A stretch of DNA of 64,000 bases, taken from contig NC_018398.1 of NCBI RefSeq assembly GCF_000208865.1, positions 310,001-374,000 on the forward strand, given 5' to 3'. Of the stretch, positions 26,301-39,390 are shown piece after piece. The stretch is from Neospora caninum Liverpool (Eukaryota > Apicomplexa > Conoidasida > Eucoccidiorida > Sarcocystidae). Position numbers and translations under genes: made by a program. The notes beneath the pieces were generated by a model. It was given only the letters and a program-made list of their open reading frames with translations, did no database searches and had not been told where the DNA came from. The number at the start of each line of letters is the position of its first letter. Positions within the stretch are counted from its first letter, which is position 1.

Positions 26301-29300
26301 CACGAAGGAGCTGTCTTCGTACCTCCCGGGCCCCGGCGCTGTGGGGCGCGGCGGCCTCGACGCTCTCGCCTCGCCCCAATCCCTGTCTTCCCGGCAAGGC
26401 GACGAGCGCAGGAAGAGCAGCCGCCGCGAGAAAACACGCAAAGGAGCGCGACGGATGACGTACTCGAGGCCCACACAGGGTGATTTGGTAGACCGCGCTC
26501 AGTTCGCCGACGCACCCGACGGCGCCTCCACAGACGAAGAAAACCGAGACACAAGCCGCGTTAAAGCGCGGCGCGCTCCCGACGAGGCCGAGACCGAAGA
26601 GTCCAGCGAAGAAAGTCGCGAATGCTGCGAGACACCAGAGAGGCGGCAATCGGCCAGGAACGGAGCGCGACGCGGCGAGGGTGGACGGCGATTCGCAACA
26701 GGATGTGGAGAGGACGAGGCCTGCGGCGCGAAGGAGCGAAGAACTGCGTGGGAAGGAGACGGAGACAGAGCACAAAGGCCCGCAGAAGAAGGAGACGAAC
26801 GGGCGCGTGAAGAGGGCAGAGTGGAGAAAAGCGAGGAAGGATCAGGCCGACGCGGCTCATTCGATCCAGCGCGCCGTCTGCCGCCGCGAATCCCTCGACG
26901 CGGGAAGGCCGGGAACCGGGGCATATCTTGCGGCCGGGACGCCGAGCGAAAGAAAGTGGATGCGAAACGCGAAACCGAAGAACGAGAAGACTTCGCAGCT
27001 GTGCTGTCGCTGCTCAAACACTGCGGTAAGAGGATACGCTGTTCAAAGCGCAAACCGGCTTTTTTGCGTGTGAACACCGTATCTTCCATTCTCTCCATCC
27101 TGTCTAGCGACAGCCGCCATACTATGCATACATTTTCATGCATATATATTTATTGAGGCAGTGACGTCCGTATCTCTTTACCTGTGCGCTGGCATATATT
27201 TACATACGTATTTACATCTATATATTTACACATAAAAGTACATGTGTAGTTAGACGTTCATGCCCAAACATATGTGGAACTCCGTGTGATGATTGTAGGT
27301 GTGTGGTGAGTTGTGTTTTTGCGTTTAGGTCTTCTGGAAGCGTCGGCTCGGCACAGCGTGGATAGGAGTTCTGTGGACGAGCTGATGGTTCCAGCGTGTG
27401 TGAAGTGCCCGCTGATTGTTCAGATGGCGCGGCAGCTCCAGTACGCGCCTTTCCCGATGAGTCACCGCGTGTGCAAGCAGGGCGTCGTTGAGCGCCAGGC
27501 GGGGGGCGGCGGCACGGGAGGCCCGTTCACCGGATTTCTTCAAAAGTGGAGATCGGGGTTTCTCGTTCTCACCTGGGACCGATTTCTCCACATGTTCCGA
27601 CAGGAAGAAGACGTCGAGGAGGCGCGACCTGCTTGCTGGAGCATCTCGCTCGCAAAAACGGAAGTAAGGGCAACCTGGTGTTTTGGCGCTGATTCTTTGA
27701 TTCTTCTTCCACTGTGTCTCTGATACCAAGAGACATAGCGAAAGAGAGAGAGACAGAGAGGAGATCGTTCACCTTTGTCTTCACGGTTTTCACCGCTCGT
27801 GCTGCTCGGAAGCGAACGCGCGCTCTCACCTTTCAAGAACTTGGCTTTCGTCGGTGCAAAAAGCAATGTCTTGGTCTTGCGTGAATCTCTTTTTTGTCGT
27901 CAGGTGCACAAATGCAAGACGCGCGATCAGAAAGAGGCTACGATTGAAATTCGAGTGCGTCCCACAGTAAAAACTCTCAATTTTGCCCCGCTAAAAACCT
28001 AGAAAAACCTACCGAAAGGCCTTCGTGGATACGTCTATATTCATATGTCGGATCTGTCGATCTATAGATGTATCTTCATATATTCAAATCTGTATACTTG
28101 TGTGCCATTCCTGAGGTAGCGAGGTCGAGAAAGGGCGAGACGAGTTGCTGCCCCTTCTGTGTTCCATGGACGGCATGCATACGTGTCTTTGGCCACGCCC
28201 AGTTCGATGCGTGTGTGAACTGTGTAGGTGAAGAATCTCCAGCGGGAGCGCGTGGTTTTTGCGAAGCGAGTTTGGTTTTCGTGAGCTCTCGAGGCGTCTT
28301 ACGCGGGATTGACCGGGTTTTCTTGGGAGGCTGAAAACCAGACGCGCTCGTGCTGCTTCTGTTTTCAGGAGAAACGACGACGCTTCTTCTCCTCTCGAGT
28401 GTCCGGGGTCTTTCGGCCTCCGACTGCTCGTGAGTGCGACGAGTGGATGTCTGCCTTGGAAGTACGTCTTTCGTAGTCCTGTCGCGCGTGTGTTTCCGTC
28501 TTCACACATTCGACCTCCCCTGAGTCGCCTCTCTCCTGTTCCCTTCTGTGCATCTTTTTCGCGATGCTTGTTCTCGCCCCTGCTCCCTTTCGGTTCTCTC
28601 TCTCCAGTGTCCTGCCACCGCTCGTAAACAAGGGGTTAAGGACGTCCGGAGACAAAACGCCCTCCGCAAACCCCCAACGTCGATTGGACCGAAGTCACCC
28701 CTACTTTCCGTACAATAAAAACCGTCGTCTTCAAAACCTACGCTTCCACGCGTTTCTTCTGCGTTTCCGCTTTCAGACTGTGGTGAACGATACAGCGTTT
28801 TTCGAAGCAGCCGCGGCGCGGGCGACAATGCTGCGCTCCACCAACCTCGAGCTGTCGCTTCCTCAGCGCCGAGGTGAGAGCTCTCGAAAAAGACGCTAGA
28901 CCTAAAGCGTGCACCCGAGGTCGTTGTAGGTTGAGCATCGTAACAGTCTGTCTTTTTTGATTTTGCTGGTCTTTCCACGTGGGCGTCTTGGTGGTTTTCA
29001 GGCTCGTGCACCCCTGGCACTCCACGCTTGTGGGGCGAAGGCGTCTGCCTGATTTCGTCCCTGGCTGCGTTCCACGTGGACACGTTGTCGCCCGAAAGCA
29101 GTGCGACGATCGATGAGTCTTCAGTCGGCGACGCCTCTCGCTGTTCGTCCCCAACTTGGAGAATCCCCCCGCACTTTCAGGACATGGCCCTGGCGTCATT
29201 CTCGGTGTTTCCGGTCGCCAAAGACGCACCCGACGCGGCGAGTGCGGCAGACGGTCCGGGGAAAAGCGCCTTTTCGTCGATGCCCATCTTTGAGCACCGC

Positions 29301-29579
29301 CAGAGAAACTCCTTTTCCTCGACGTCGCCGTCCTCGCTGCGGAGCGGCCGCCGGTCGTCCTATCTGTTGCCGGACCAGACCGAGTCCAGCAGTGGCGAAC
29401 GGTTTCCAGGGCGCTTACGAGGAAACAGAGAGTTCGAGGGAAGAACGGCGGACCTTGCATGCACACTCCCTCCCTGCTCTCGAGTGATCGGAAAAATCAA
29501 TCCTTTCGGAGAAGATGGCGACGACTCACCGCACGGACTCACGCGAACAAGACCCAGTGGAATCCCCGGAGACGAATAA
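20326..29579 (+). CDS. F-BAR plus PH domain protein, 11 exons, about 1872 aa
   Basis: A predicted membrane-curvature adaptor: F-BAR domains dimerise on phosphoinositide membranes and PH domains bind lipid or protein partners. Exons: 20326-23418, 23718-23801, 24262-24405, 25025-25103, 25415-25522, 26069-27025, 27329-27663, 27904-27954, 28369-28461, 28777-28873, 29002-29579; GT-AG, phases close, 5619 nt. Residues 1-450 are acidic and disordered, ending in a poly-Ser tract. F-BAR helix 1 starts near 455 and includes LRARAKVEADYAKLLRQC. About 400 low-complexity residues follow. The domain resumes near 975 (AWLLGLLEMNQQTALQSEV) and runs through exons 2-5 to about 1170. A disordered linker precedes a PH-like domain (about 1545-1648) that starts at FLQKWRSGFLVLTWDRFLH and ends at ECDEWMSALE. 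The Ser-rich tail ends GIPGDE. The exon 4 acceptor at 25025 is preferred over 24934 on phase and helical character. The ATG at 20326 opens MEDAAFGFHL. Confidence 0.85.
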
Positions 29580-29783
29580 ACCGCAGACATAATTTAGAGA
29601 GATGTTTGCGTATGCGTGGGTGCCAAAGGAGAGATGGGTTTACGTTTGGGTATTTTTCAGTGGACCGAGACGGACACAGGGATGTACATCTCTATAGCCA
29701 GTTAGGTCCAGAAAACCGCAAGGGGAATGGGGCGCTTGGAGGGAAAGGTGGAGCGATACAAATTTGAATACTGACATACACTG

Positions 29784-29819
<36 letters not shown>

Positions 29820-32800
29820 GATGTCTATGTAAATATGTAGTTGAGGAGTATGGGCTCGAATGACGTTTGGTTGATTGTGCATCTGCCGGTGTTTTGCTCG
29901 ACGTTCCGCAGTTTTCGAGGTCGTGTTCTTGTCCAGATTCCATCACGAGATGGATTGAGTCGTGCGTGCGTTGTACGGTGCCGGAGCTGTGCAGCGACTC
30001 TGAGAAATGGATCACAGAATAACACGCATGTGCACGCGGTTCATGCAATGCAACACCTGCAGAAAGCAAAAAACACTGCAAGTAGCAAGGAGAAAAATAC
30101 CGACGGAGACCAGAAAGGATGAGGGAAGTGCCAGATAGGTCTTCATCATCGAGCCTGGTCGGGCGCATGCCTGATTCTCGACGTGCAGCACGTGTGTGCG
30201 CGTCCCGTGTTGGTGCATGCATCTTTATGCGTACATTTGGACAAGGCTGGAACCATGGAAGCCTGCATTTTGCGAGTTGCCGTGGGGGGACCGCCGTGCG
30301 TCTGCTTATTTACCGACATGCATGTGGCGCCTGACCACGGCGTACGTTCGCTCGCGTTTATTGTACGCTGTGTCCATTTGCCCAGTAGCAGTACGCGCGT
30401 TTAAAGGGCACGCAATCTGAACCTTTTTAACGCGAGCCTAGCTTTCTACATTCCTCTCTCCATCGAATATCTTTCGCCAAAAAACCGGGCTGCCTCTAAC
30501 CTCGTTCCGATGAACGATCTAATTAGATAGCTGTGATGATAAGGAGCATAGGAAATGCTACACACCTTAATTGGTAATGCATTGATATGGACAGCCGATA
30601 TCGCAGTATCCGGCGTGCGTCATTGTTGCCGTAAAAGATCGAAACGCCCGTACCCGCTACACCGCATTCCTTCAGAAGGGGCAGAATGGTAACTGGTGGA
30701 AGCAAAACCACTGCGGCATTTGACTGGGGCAAATTTTTTCGCGAGCTCGAGCAGTGTTAGTTTTTCAGTGCAGTCGAGACCGCAGCGGCAGTGTACATAC
30801 GGCCCAAATCACGTAGCAAAAATGGAAGTGCCGCACCACCAGCTCGACCACAACAAAAACGGCACTCGCTCGCAGCCACGCCTCTCGATATCTTCGACAG
30901 AACTTTTATTTCCTTCTGGCGTTGTTCATTCAGCCAACCCTCGCCGTGCACCCATTTTCTGGCGCTCTTGCAGTTCTTCCACACTCCCCGCACTTCGGGG
31001 ACGCAACTGGCCGGCAACCTGGACAGCGCTCCTCCCGTCGTCCGGCATTCTGTCCGGTGAATGTGCATTGCAAGAAGAGCGCGTGGGAAAGCTGGATGCT
31101 GCTGTAACCCGCATTAGCGAGCTAAGGCACCCAGGACCCTCAAATATGTATCTTTTGACAGCAACTGACACCAATTTGCTTCCGCAAGCAATCACCAAAA
31201 GCCTGCTGTGCACGCTGTTATGATCCAGCGACCGGGGGATTCCCCAGCAAGCCCGGAAAGTACGCTGTACAAAATAGATGAGGTGTTTCTATTTTGTGGG
31301 AACGATAGTGGCATTGACAGTATCTCACGCATACGGGTGCTGCAGGTGTACAGAAGCGTGTACCACGTTGCATTCGTGTGACCTTTATCAAGAGCCAAGC
31401 TTTGTAAACTGGCTCCAAGTCATGTGAAACAGTTTTATAGCCGCGGCACGCCAACCTAGAAGCCTGAAAGACCGAGCTCTCCGAAAACCTCAGCGCACAC
31501 CAACTCGAAGTCTGGGAATAACATGCTCAAGCGAGTGAAAGTAGTCCTCTTGGCAGCACCGGGGTATTGAAAAAACTGCATCTCTCTCGGTTCAACTCTC
31601 GGAAGAAAGTATTGTGCCTGCGTGCAGTGTCGCGCGAGCTAACTATATACAGGGAACTCGACAGGCATGACCAGAAGTATTCAAACGACGCGGGCATTGC
31701 GATTGTCGATCAGTCAGGTCAGCCTATCAAACTTCGTACGCGCCTAACGCGACAGTTTGCGCACTGGGTGCACGTCCTCGCTGGCGGGAAAATGAAATTT
31801 CACGACCGCCTGCAGGGAAGTTCCACTCAGTGGGGAGAACGTGAAGACGCGTTACTTTAAGGAAACAAACATGCTGGAAGCTACCCCAAGAGTCGCCGGC
31901 GCGGCCTCCACGCGATCACGACTCGACAGAAGGGCCGATTGCTCGCGCGAAAAATAAAAGTACCAGAAGCCATGTGATCTATAGTGTAAAACAGGGCATT
32001 AGGCCGAACCTGGGATAGATAAATACATCTTGCACGATTGTAAATTAGCGGCTCAACGTCAAACGTGCGATTTTTAGGTTACCCACGAAATGCATTTCGA
32101 AGAAGATGCTTGACTACCGTAATACACAGTCACAGCAGTAGCCACTGTGGATGGCCGCAGGAAGCTGAAGAGCTCTGACGAACTCGAGTGCAATAGACTG
32201 ACCCGCGGCACGTCTTGTAATCCTTTAGAGCAGATATTTTCCCCAGGGTATGACCTGGAAGAGCCGTTCGCTTCTCGACACGTCAGCGGCAGATGTCGCT
32301 AGACGTCACAGCTGCCCTACGGACAAAAGGACGCATGCGCGTTGGCGACGCGCGCTCCCCTTAGCGGAAATGACAGAACAACTACGCGAATAGCTGAGAA
32401 CTCTGCCTTTTGGAAAATCGAATGGAACCCCGTGAACAGCGGCGGGAAAAAGATTTTCTTGAGGTTTCAGGAGAAGCAGACGTGCAAACCTAGGAATCTG
32501 GAGTCCCTCTCTCCCTGGCCCCACTCTCGAAAGCCTTTCGTGTCTGTTTCCACGTTTATGTCTCCACCCTTTCCTCCACCGTTGTCTTTTTTCCTCCTGG
32601 CTTTCTCTCGTTTTCCCATGCTTCCTGTCCCTTCGCCGTTGCCCTAGGTTTCACAGTCCCTGCTTCGCGCTTTCTTCCCTTTTTACCGCCGTCTGCGACT
32701 CGCCTCTCTATGGTCTTCAAGTGGCATCAGGCGTCAGCTCGAGCCCGCTCCGTCCGCTCTTTCACATTTTTCGTCCTCCATCCCTGTTTAAAAGAACATG

Positions 32801-32957
32801 CGCTTTCGTCACTTCTGTCCCCTCGGTGCCCCACCCCCACTTCGCCGTCTGCTCGATCAGGCTTCTCCGCCGACCGCGCGCCAGCGCAGGGTTCCTGGCC
32901 GCGCTCTCGGGCCTGAAAGGCTCTAATCCGGGGTCGCTTCCTTCTTTCGCCGGCACA
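29580..32957. other. Apparently empty stretch between the F-BAR and GPATCH1 genes
   Basis: No gene can be supported. A TA microsatellite is at about 29787-29815. From 30.2 to 32.4 kb the composition resembles the accessory stretches around the SRS and ROP5 genes (less CT-rich, short frames on both strands), but no signal peptide, SRS cysteine pattern or kinase motif is visible. The longest frame is 175 codons (30696-31223, plus). The final 400 bp are pyrimidine-rich, as expected for a 5' UTR. Confidence 0.5.
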
Positions 32958-35900
32958 ATGCGCACAGACTCTGCCTTTCCGGCAGCTTCTGCGTTTCTCG
33001 GGACGCCCTTTTGCCCCTCATCTCTGGATGAGTTGTACGAGACCATTCGCGCAGAGAAAGGTCTGGGCAAGCACGAGCAGCCGTCACTGCCAGCGCTGCT
33101 CTCTGCCGCTGCAAAGGCGTCGCGGCGCGAAGCCTCGCGACTGGCTGCCTCTGCTCTTCGGGCCAAGCGGGCGGTCTCCAGAGACACCCAACAACTAGCT
33201 GAGGAGTCGAGGAAGGCGCGTCGAAGACGAATAGAGAAGAACGCGAGAGAATGCGCGGGAGACGAGCAACCGGCGGCTGCGTCGGCTCTCGGCGGCGAAG
33301 GGGCCGCAGAAGAAGAGGAGCGAGGCGAGCTGGCGAACGAAGAAATCCAAAGACAGAGACGACGGCGGGTCCTTCAAGAAAGTGCCCACCATGCAGAGCG
33401 TCTAGCCAGCGAGGCGCTCGTCGCCGCCCAAGGCGCAGACGCAAATGCCGAAATTGGGACCGAAGAGAGACGCACTGCCTTTGCAGTTGACGCGAGCAAG
33501 TTTCGGGGAGCTGCCAAAGGCGACCCCTCCCGCGGCGCGCATGCAGTTGAATCGGAAGGTAATACCAGCAACGGAACAGAGTGAGGAAGAGTGGCGTAAA
33601 GAGGGGAAATGGAGATACAGAGAGATATTGGAGAGATGGAGCGGGCGAGGAGACATATGCGGGAGACGAAAGAGCGAACGACAGCGCAGAGAAATTGCGA
33701 AAACGAAGGAAGAGCAGGGACGTAGGCTGGAGGGCAGATGACGTGAAGAACACTGACGGGGGTCAAGGGCCTTGTCTCTTCTCCGCTTCAGCTGCAGCCT
33801 GGACCCCTCAGTCCTTTTACTCGTCGCGCCAAGATAGGAGAATGGAGAGGGAGGAACAGATCTTGCAGAGGCCAGAAGACTTCATGGATGAAGAGGATCT
33901 TCAGGTAATACACAGCCAGAGAGCGAGACGGGCGGTGGAGTCGAGGAGAGACCTTCCATAAACATTTGTTCCCATGGGCGTACGCATATATGTATATGTT
34001 CATATATATATATATATTTGTATGTGGGGATAAGCAAATCGCTATACATATACACGCATTGTCGCATGGTTAGATACTTTTGTGCTTCGATGTTTTCATA
34101 CATAAGTGCGAGCACAGGGGAAGTTAAAAGCATCCGAATATACATGATGGTAGACAGGCATGCACCTGCCGTCGTCCCGGTTCGATGCCAGCGTCGCACT
34201 CTGTTCTTCCATGTTCTTTTTTCTTCTGGTGTTTCCCGTTGCTGTCTTATCGATTTCTCCCTCGTTCGCCTCTCGGGTATTCTGCCGTCACTCGTTTTGT
34301 CTCCCTCTTCCTCGCTGTCTCGAATCTCGTCTTGTCCTCCTCTTTCCTTGCTGACGTTTTCCCCTTCGTGTTCCCTTCTTCCTCCGCCTCCTTTTTCGCT
34401 CCCGTTTCCCTTTCATTTTCTCTCCTTTTCGTGTGTCTACTCTTTCTCTGCCTTCTCTGTGTCCTTTTTCCCCTGCAGGACGCAGCCCGTCGTCGATTTC
34501 TCCCATCTTCCTGTCCCTCTTTGCCTCCTCCCCAGCCGATGCTCCGAGCCTCCTCCAGTCGGCACATACAAGAAAGAGAAGAAGAAGGAGAGGAAGAATG
34601 GGAAGACGAAGAACGAGCAGGTGGAAGACGAGCAGCGAAGCGGGAGGTTCGTTTGGACCGGAGCTGCGGTGACGCTTTTCGTGGAAAAGGGCTAGAAGTT
34701 TTGGACGTTTTTTGCAAGCCTGCCGGCTGGTTGAAGCGGCGCTTTGATTCACAGCTCAAGTGTTTGAGAGGAGCTTTGGAGCGAGAAAGGCGGGAACTTG
34801 CAAAGGAATCGGGATCGCGGCAGCAAGATGGAGGTGGAGACAGGGAGGAGGGAGAGAGAGGAGATAGCGAGAGCGATGAAGATCGAGGGGCGCGTCACGG
34901 AGAGGAGAAAAGAGAGGAAACGAAGAAAACGGTCGACGTCAAGAGGGATGTGAGGCCGCAATTGCCGCCGCATTTAGAGCAACTTCGTCGTCTCCAGAAG
35001 AACTTGGAAAGCATGCGAGAGAGGCGAGGAGGCGCTGAGCACGGGAGCGAAGGCGAGGACAAGCAGCAGAAGAAAGGTGAGAGGGGAGGCTCCGGAGAAG
35101 CGCCTGAGGGGAGAGAAGAGCAAGAGAAGCAAGGCGTGAAGAGGCACAACGCAAGAGAGGAGAGAGAGAGCACCGGAGAACTGGTCGAGGAAGAAAAGGG
35201 AGAGAAAGAAAGAAGCGGAGAGGAAGTGACAGAGCGACACACAGACGCAGCGCAGCAGAGAGGAGACAGAAACACGAGGGGCAGAAGCCTTCTGAAGGAT
35301 CAGACAAGAGAGCGAGACAAACTGGAGGAGCTGCTTCGCTCCCTCCTCACGGAGGAGGAGCAGGAGAACAAAAGAATTGCCGAATTGCACAGAGAAGCAC
35401 AAGAAGTGCTCGCCACTGCAGCGGAAGGAACGGATGCGACAGAGGGGTGGCTGAGCCTTCCACGTGCTAGCCAAGAGCGAACGCATGGCAAGGCTACCTC
35501 TGAGAGCATTCGCGTTCTGTCATCCCGTTCTCCTGAGGTCGGGAGGTCAGTGCAGGTCTTTGGAGGGAGTGCGCTAAGGAAGGCAGGGAAAGACATTTTC
35601 GTGGTCTTCGATAGCGACGATGAAGATCGGCTTATATTCGAGCCCTCATCGTATCATCCCAACAAACACTTTGCTTCCGTGTCTGGAGGCGGACTAGACG
35701 GCAACGGAGAACGAGAGGCGGAGGCCGGGCGACATGAAACTGCCGACAACGCTTTAGATCTCCACATCAATCAACTCTTTTGTTTTGGGAAGAAGGAGCA
35801 AACGGAGGCGAGCGCATGGTAGGATAACGACACCGCCCCGTCTAAGAAAGCATCTTTCGCCTCTGTCAGCAGATGCGCGGAACTCTACTCACCATCGTTC

Positions 35901-36012
35901 GTCTGGTCCGGCCGCTTTCATGCACTCCTACCTATCTCTATATCAATATATATCTCTATTTATACATCTATCTAAATCTGTATGTATCTGCGTGTATATG
36001 TCTGCATGCTTG

Positions 36013-36055
<43 letters not shown>

Positions 36056-39000
36056 TCTGCTTCGCATTTTGCGCATGAGCATATCCGTCCTTCTGCCTTT
36101 CTCTCGCTCCTCGGACCCTCTGCACGTGTGTCCGTCGACACAGGTATGCGTTGAGGGCTGTGCACTGGTGAGGTTCCCCCCGTCCACCTTTTCTTTCGCC
36201 CTTCCTTCCGTGATTTTTCAAAGGCTGGAAGGCTCAGGTTCCATTGGTTTCGGTCTGCATTTGCGCAGGTTCCCGCCGCCTGCTCCGCCGCCGTGGTTCG
36301 ATGGCATGTACCGGCCTCCTCTCGACTCTGCGCTTTCTTCTGTCTCTCACGCGGGGGTTGCGAGGCTTCTCCCGCGTCTTCGAGGGGGCTTGCTGGGCAC
36401 TGGGGACGGTCAGGGCGACCGGGAGACAAGGGCGAGCGAAAGGGACAGAGCGGTGCCTTGGAAAACCTCGCGAACAGGTGTTCGGTCGGAACGCAGTTGG
36501 GGGATTCTCGCTGAAGAGTACTCGGCCGAAAGGGGGGACAGAGACGACGCGCTCGTGGGCCCGAGCAACCACTGTGTCTTTTCTCAGAAAAGGGGAAACA
36601 GACATGTCGATGACCAGCCGGAAGACCGAACCCCGTCTCCTCAAATGCCGATAAGACCCTCTGCTCCTTCTTGTCTTCCTTCTCTTCCTTCTACGGGTCG
36701 CGGTTTGCCTCTTTGGCAAGGTGTCTCTGAGGAGGACAAGGCGAGGATTCTCTCGCGTTTATTTGGAGATGGCGAAGAGAAAGGCCGAGAGGGGAGAGGG
36801 GAGGACAGGCGCAAGACGTTTTTTTCGTGGAGCCGAGAGAAACGCAGGCTGCCGCAGTGGACTCGAGAAGGCGAGCTTTTCCCGCAAGCAGCCCCCCTGG
36901 AGAGACACCAGAAGCAGCAGTTGCAGCGGCGAAAACAAGAAGAACTGGAGCAGAAGTGGCGAGCCGTGCAGGGGCAGATCCGGGGCGTTCGAAAGGAAAT
37001 TGAAGAAGCCATCAAGGCCCGCCCAGACAAACGGATGCGGTGGGAGTTATTTGTTGGCGAAAGCGAGGTAAGACAGCAGAGCACAGCGGGAAGAATGCCG
37101 GGGACTGATGGGCAGGGCGAGGCAGTGGAAGACGCGCGCGGCGTGGAAAGAATGCAAAAGACGAGAGAGGGACAAGACGGGAGAGAATGCAGGCGATGAC
37201 TGAGAGGGACGGGGAAGCAGGAGAGAAGGAACGATAACGCAGAAGGCGAAAGCCAGAGCGAGAGAGACCCAACCCTTCTCGACGGCGCAGAAAGGGAGGC
37301 ACACAACGACGAAAGAAGAGGAACTGGGGCACTGGAAGAGAGGCTGAGACGTCGATAGACGACCGTGTAGACAGGGGAGGTTCAGGGAACAGACACCTCA
37401 GGTCCTCTAAGGCACTCCCTCGATACTGTTTTCTCCTGTGTTTTTCTGTGTTTTGTGCTGTGTTTTTACCGGTGTAGAAGGAAGCAGAAGCGAACATGAA
37501 GCAAGTCGGAACAGCGTGCAGCACCTCAGGACCTTTGCGCTCTCTCCCCGCGTCTTCAGCCACCTGTTCTGCTTCTTCTGCCTCTTCCTTTTCTTCTGGA
37601 CCGTCTTCTGCTTCTTCTGCCTCTTCGCCCGCACTTGTCGTCCCTGCTTCTGCTCTGTCGACGGCTGGGTGTGCGGCTGAGGATCCGAGAGAGCTGGATG
37701 AGTTTTGCTCCTGGCATCGCCGTCTCTCCCTGCTTCGTGCTCAACTGACAGCCACACGGAGGGAAGTGGCTGCATGCGCGGCAGAGTCCTGGAGGGACGG
37801 GACCTTCGAAGTGTGGCTGAGCGAGCACCCGTCACACAGCTTCCCCGCCTTTCGCGTCTGCGCGGAAAGCGAACCCCTGTGGATGGATCGGGAAGTTGGC
37901 CAAGGCGACGAACGCGTCTCAGAAATCCGACAGGAAACGGCCGACGAGTGCAGGAACGTTGGAGGCCGCAGGGCAGAGAGCGCGCAAGGAGAAGGTGGCG
38001 AGGTGGAAATCAAGAGGCCAGCAGAGGCCGCGGCTGCAAGGAGGAAAGGAGAGGAAGAGGCAGAAACTCACGAACAGACTCTGACTCTGGAAACAATGCT
38101 CCCGTTGCTCAGCTGTCGAAGAACGGTCGCCAACTGGGCGCCGAATCCGACCCTCTGCCACCGACTGGGAATCCCGAATCCGTGGGCGAGGATGGTGAGA
38201 TTTTCTCGGTCGTTTTTTGTCAGGCGTGTTCTTCGTTTTCACGCGAAGCGGGAGGTTGTGGTTTTTTTTTCGTCTTTGGTCCTTGGCCCTTTTCCCCTCT
38301 CACTTCTCGCCGACCCGTTTTCCCGTCTCCCCGGTCTCCTGCGTGTGTCGCAGTCTTCGGGACGTTATTCTTCCTGTCCAGGTGTCGTCGCTCCCTGCGT
38401 ACGCAGCGGCAGCCTTTTCCGCTTAGTCTGTCTTTGCCTTTTCTCCCGTTGGATGTGGCGCGTCTGTGGCTGGTGCTCGAAAGGCGCTTGTTTCTCGGGG
38501 CGTCCTCTGTGTGCCGTCGCCTTCCCGGTCGGTCCTGTCGCCTGTTTCCCTGTTTTTCGACGGGGGTGCCTGCTGCCTGCGTCCTCTCGTCGCATTTGCG
38601 AATCCGGTGCACCAGCTTCGGCTTTTTTTCTGTCTGTTTTCAGCCGTTCTTCGACGATCGCAAACCGGAAGGCCGGTCATCCGTCCACGGCAATCTCGTT
38701 TTCTCGGAATCGGGTGAAGACACAGAGAGTCGGTTTGCCCTTTCTTCTGCGGAGGCGATTGGCGACCACGAACGAAAGGAGAGACATATTGCTCACGAGT
38801 CCCTTTATCCGGCTCAGCCTGTCTCGGTTTCCGTCGACTCGGAGCTCACCACAGTGGAGACGGCAGTGATACCGGGCTGTTCCCAGACGAATCTGTTTAG
38901 GGTAAGGGCCACGCGACAGTTTTGCGGAAGGAAACGGAGGAAGGCGCGGCCTGCATAGGGAAGGCGACCGAGAGGGACTGTTTCACCACGTTTGTGGCAG

Positions 39001-39390
39001 CTTTATGGGATGTTTCTACTGGGGTGGAATAGGACCTGCGCCGTCTGTCGCCGTGTGCGCGTGGTGTGCATGAGCAGAGAAGAAAGCACTCGCGAGAACG
39101 AAGAAAGAAGGCGGGGGAGGCGAGGGCACCCAGGATGCCGAAGGAAGCGCAAGGCGTTCAGAAGGGGAAGAAGGGGGACCCCAAACGAGGAGAATCGGAG
39201 GAGAACGGAAGTAGACCAGACACGAGGCTCGGCTCCGTTGCGGTGTATTCGCTCGTGGGTACGCTGCTCACAGTGCACATTTGCCTTCTCTATGGTGTGT
39301 CGCTTTGTGTGTGTATGTGTGTGTCCTTTCTTATAGGCAGTGTTCAACGAGGACCCCAGCGACAGCAGCGAGGGAGACGCTGGAGAGTGA
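32958..39390 (+). CDS. GPATCH1: GPATCH1/TOUGH-like (DUF1604) splicing protein, 7 exons, 1308 aa
   Basis: The family (human GPATCH1, plant TOUGH) associates with spliceosomes and RNA processing in the nucleus. Exons: 32958-33558, 33792-33904, 34479-35818, 36224-37067, 37478-38194, 38644-38901, 39337-39390; GT-AG, phases close, 3927 nt. Conserved blocks in order: WTPQSFYSSRQDR (204-216) and PEDFMDEEDL (228-237), the family signature; GFGLHLRRFPPPAPPPW in exon 4; an SEEDKARILSRLFG block; ELDEFCSWHRRL in exon 5; NWAPNPTLCHRLGIPNPW (1185-1202), matching the family's NRWxPDxLLCKRFNVPxP-like block; and the last junction LFRAVFNEDPSDSSEGD, like the family's DLFRAIFASSSDE. Exon 3 is mostly acidic, Arg/Glu-rich coiled or disordered sequence. 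A canonical G-patch, expected just after the DEEDL block, is not recognisable. Exon 2 could start at 33792 or 33798; both keep frame. Residues 1-200 resemble nothing I know. Confidence 0.85.
36018..36053. repeat. TA microsatellite in GPATCH1 intron 3
   Basis: An uninterrupted TA tract of about 36 bp between exons 3 and 4 of the GPATCH1-like gene. Another short tract lies at 34003-34016 in intron 2. Confidence 0.9.

Noticed and set aside
32721..32957. Upstream in-frame ATG for the GPATCH1-like gene
   Set aside because: It adds 79 residues from CT-rich leader sequence with no family similarity. Possible, but not preferred.
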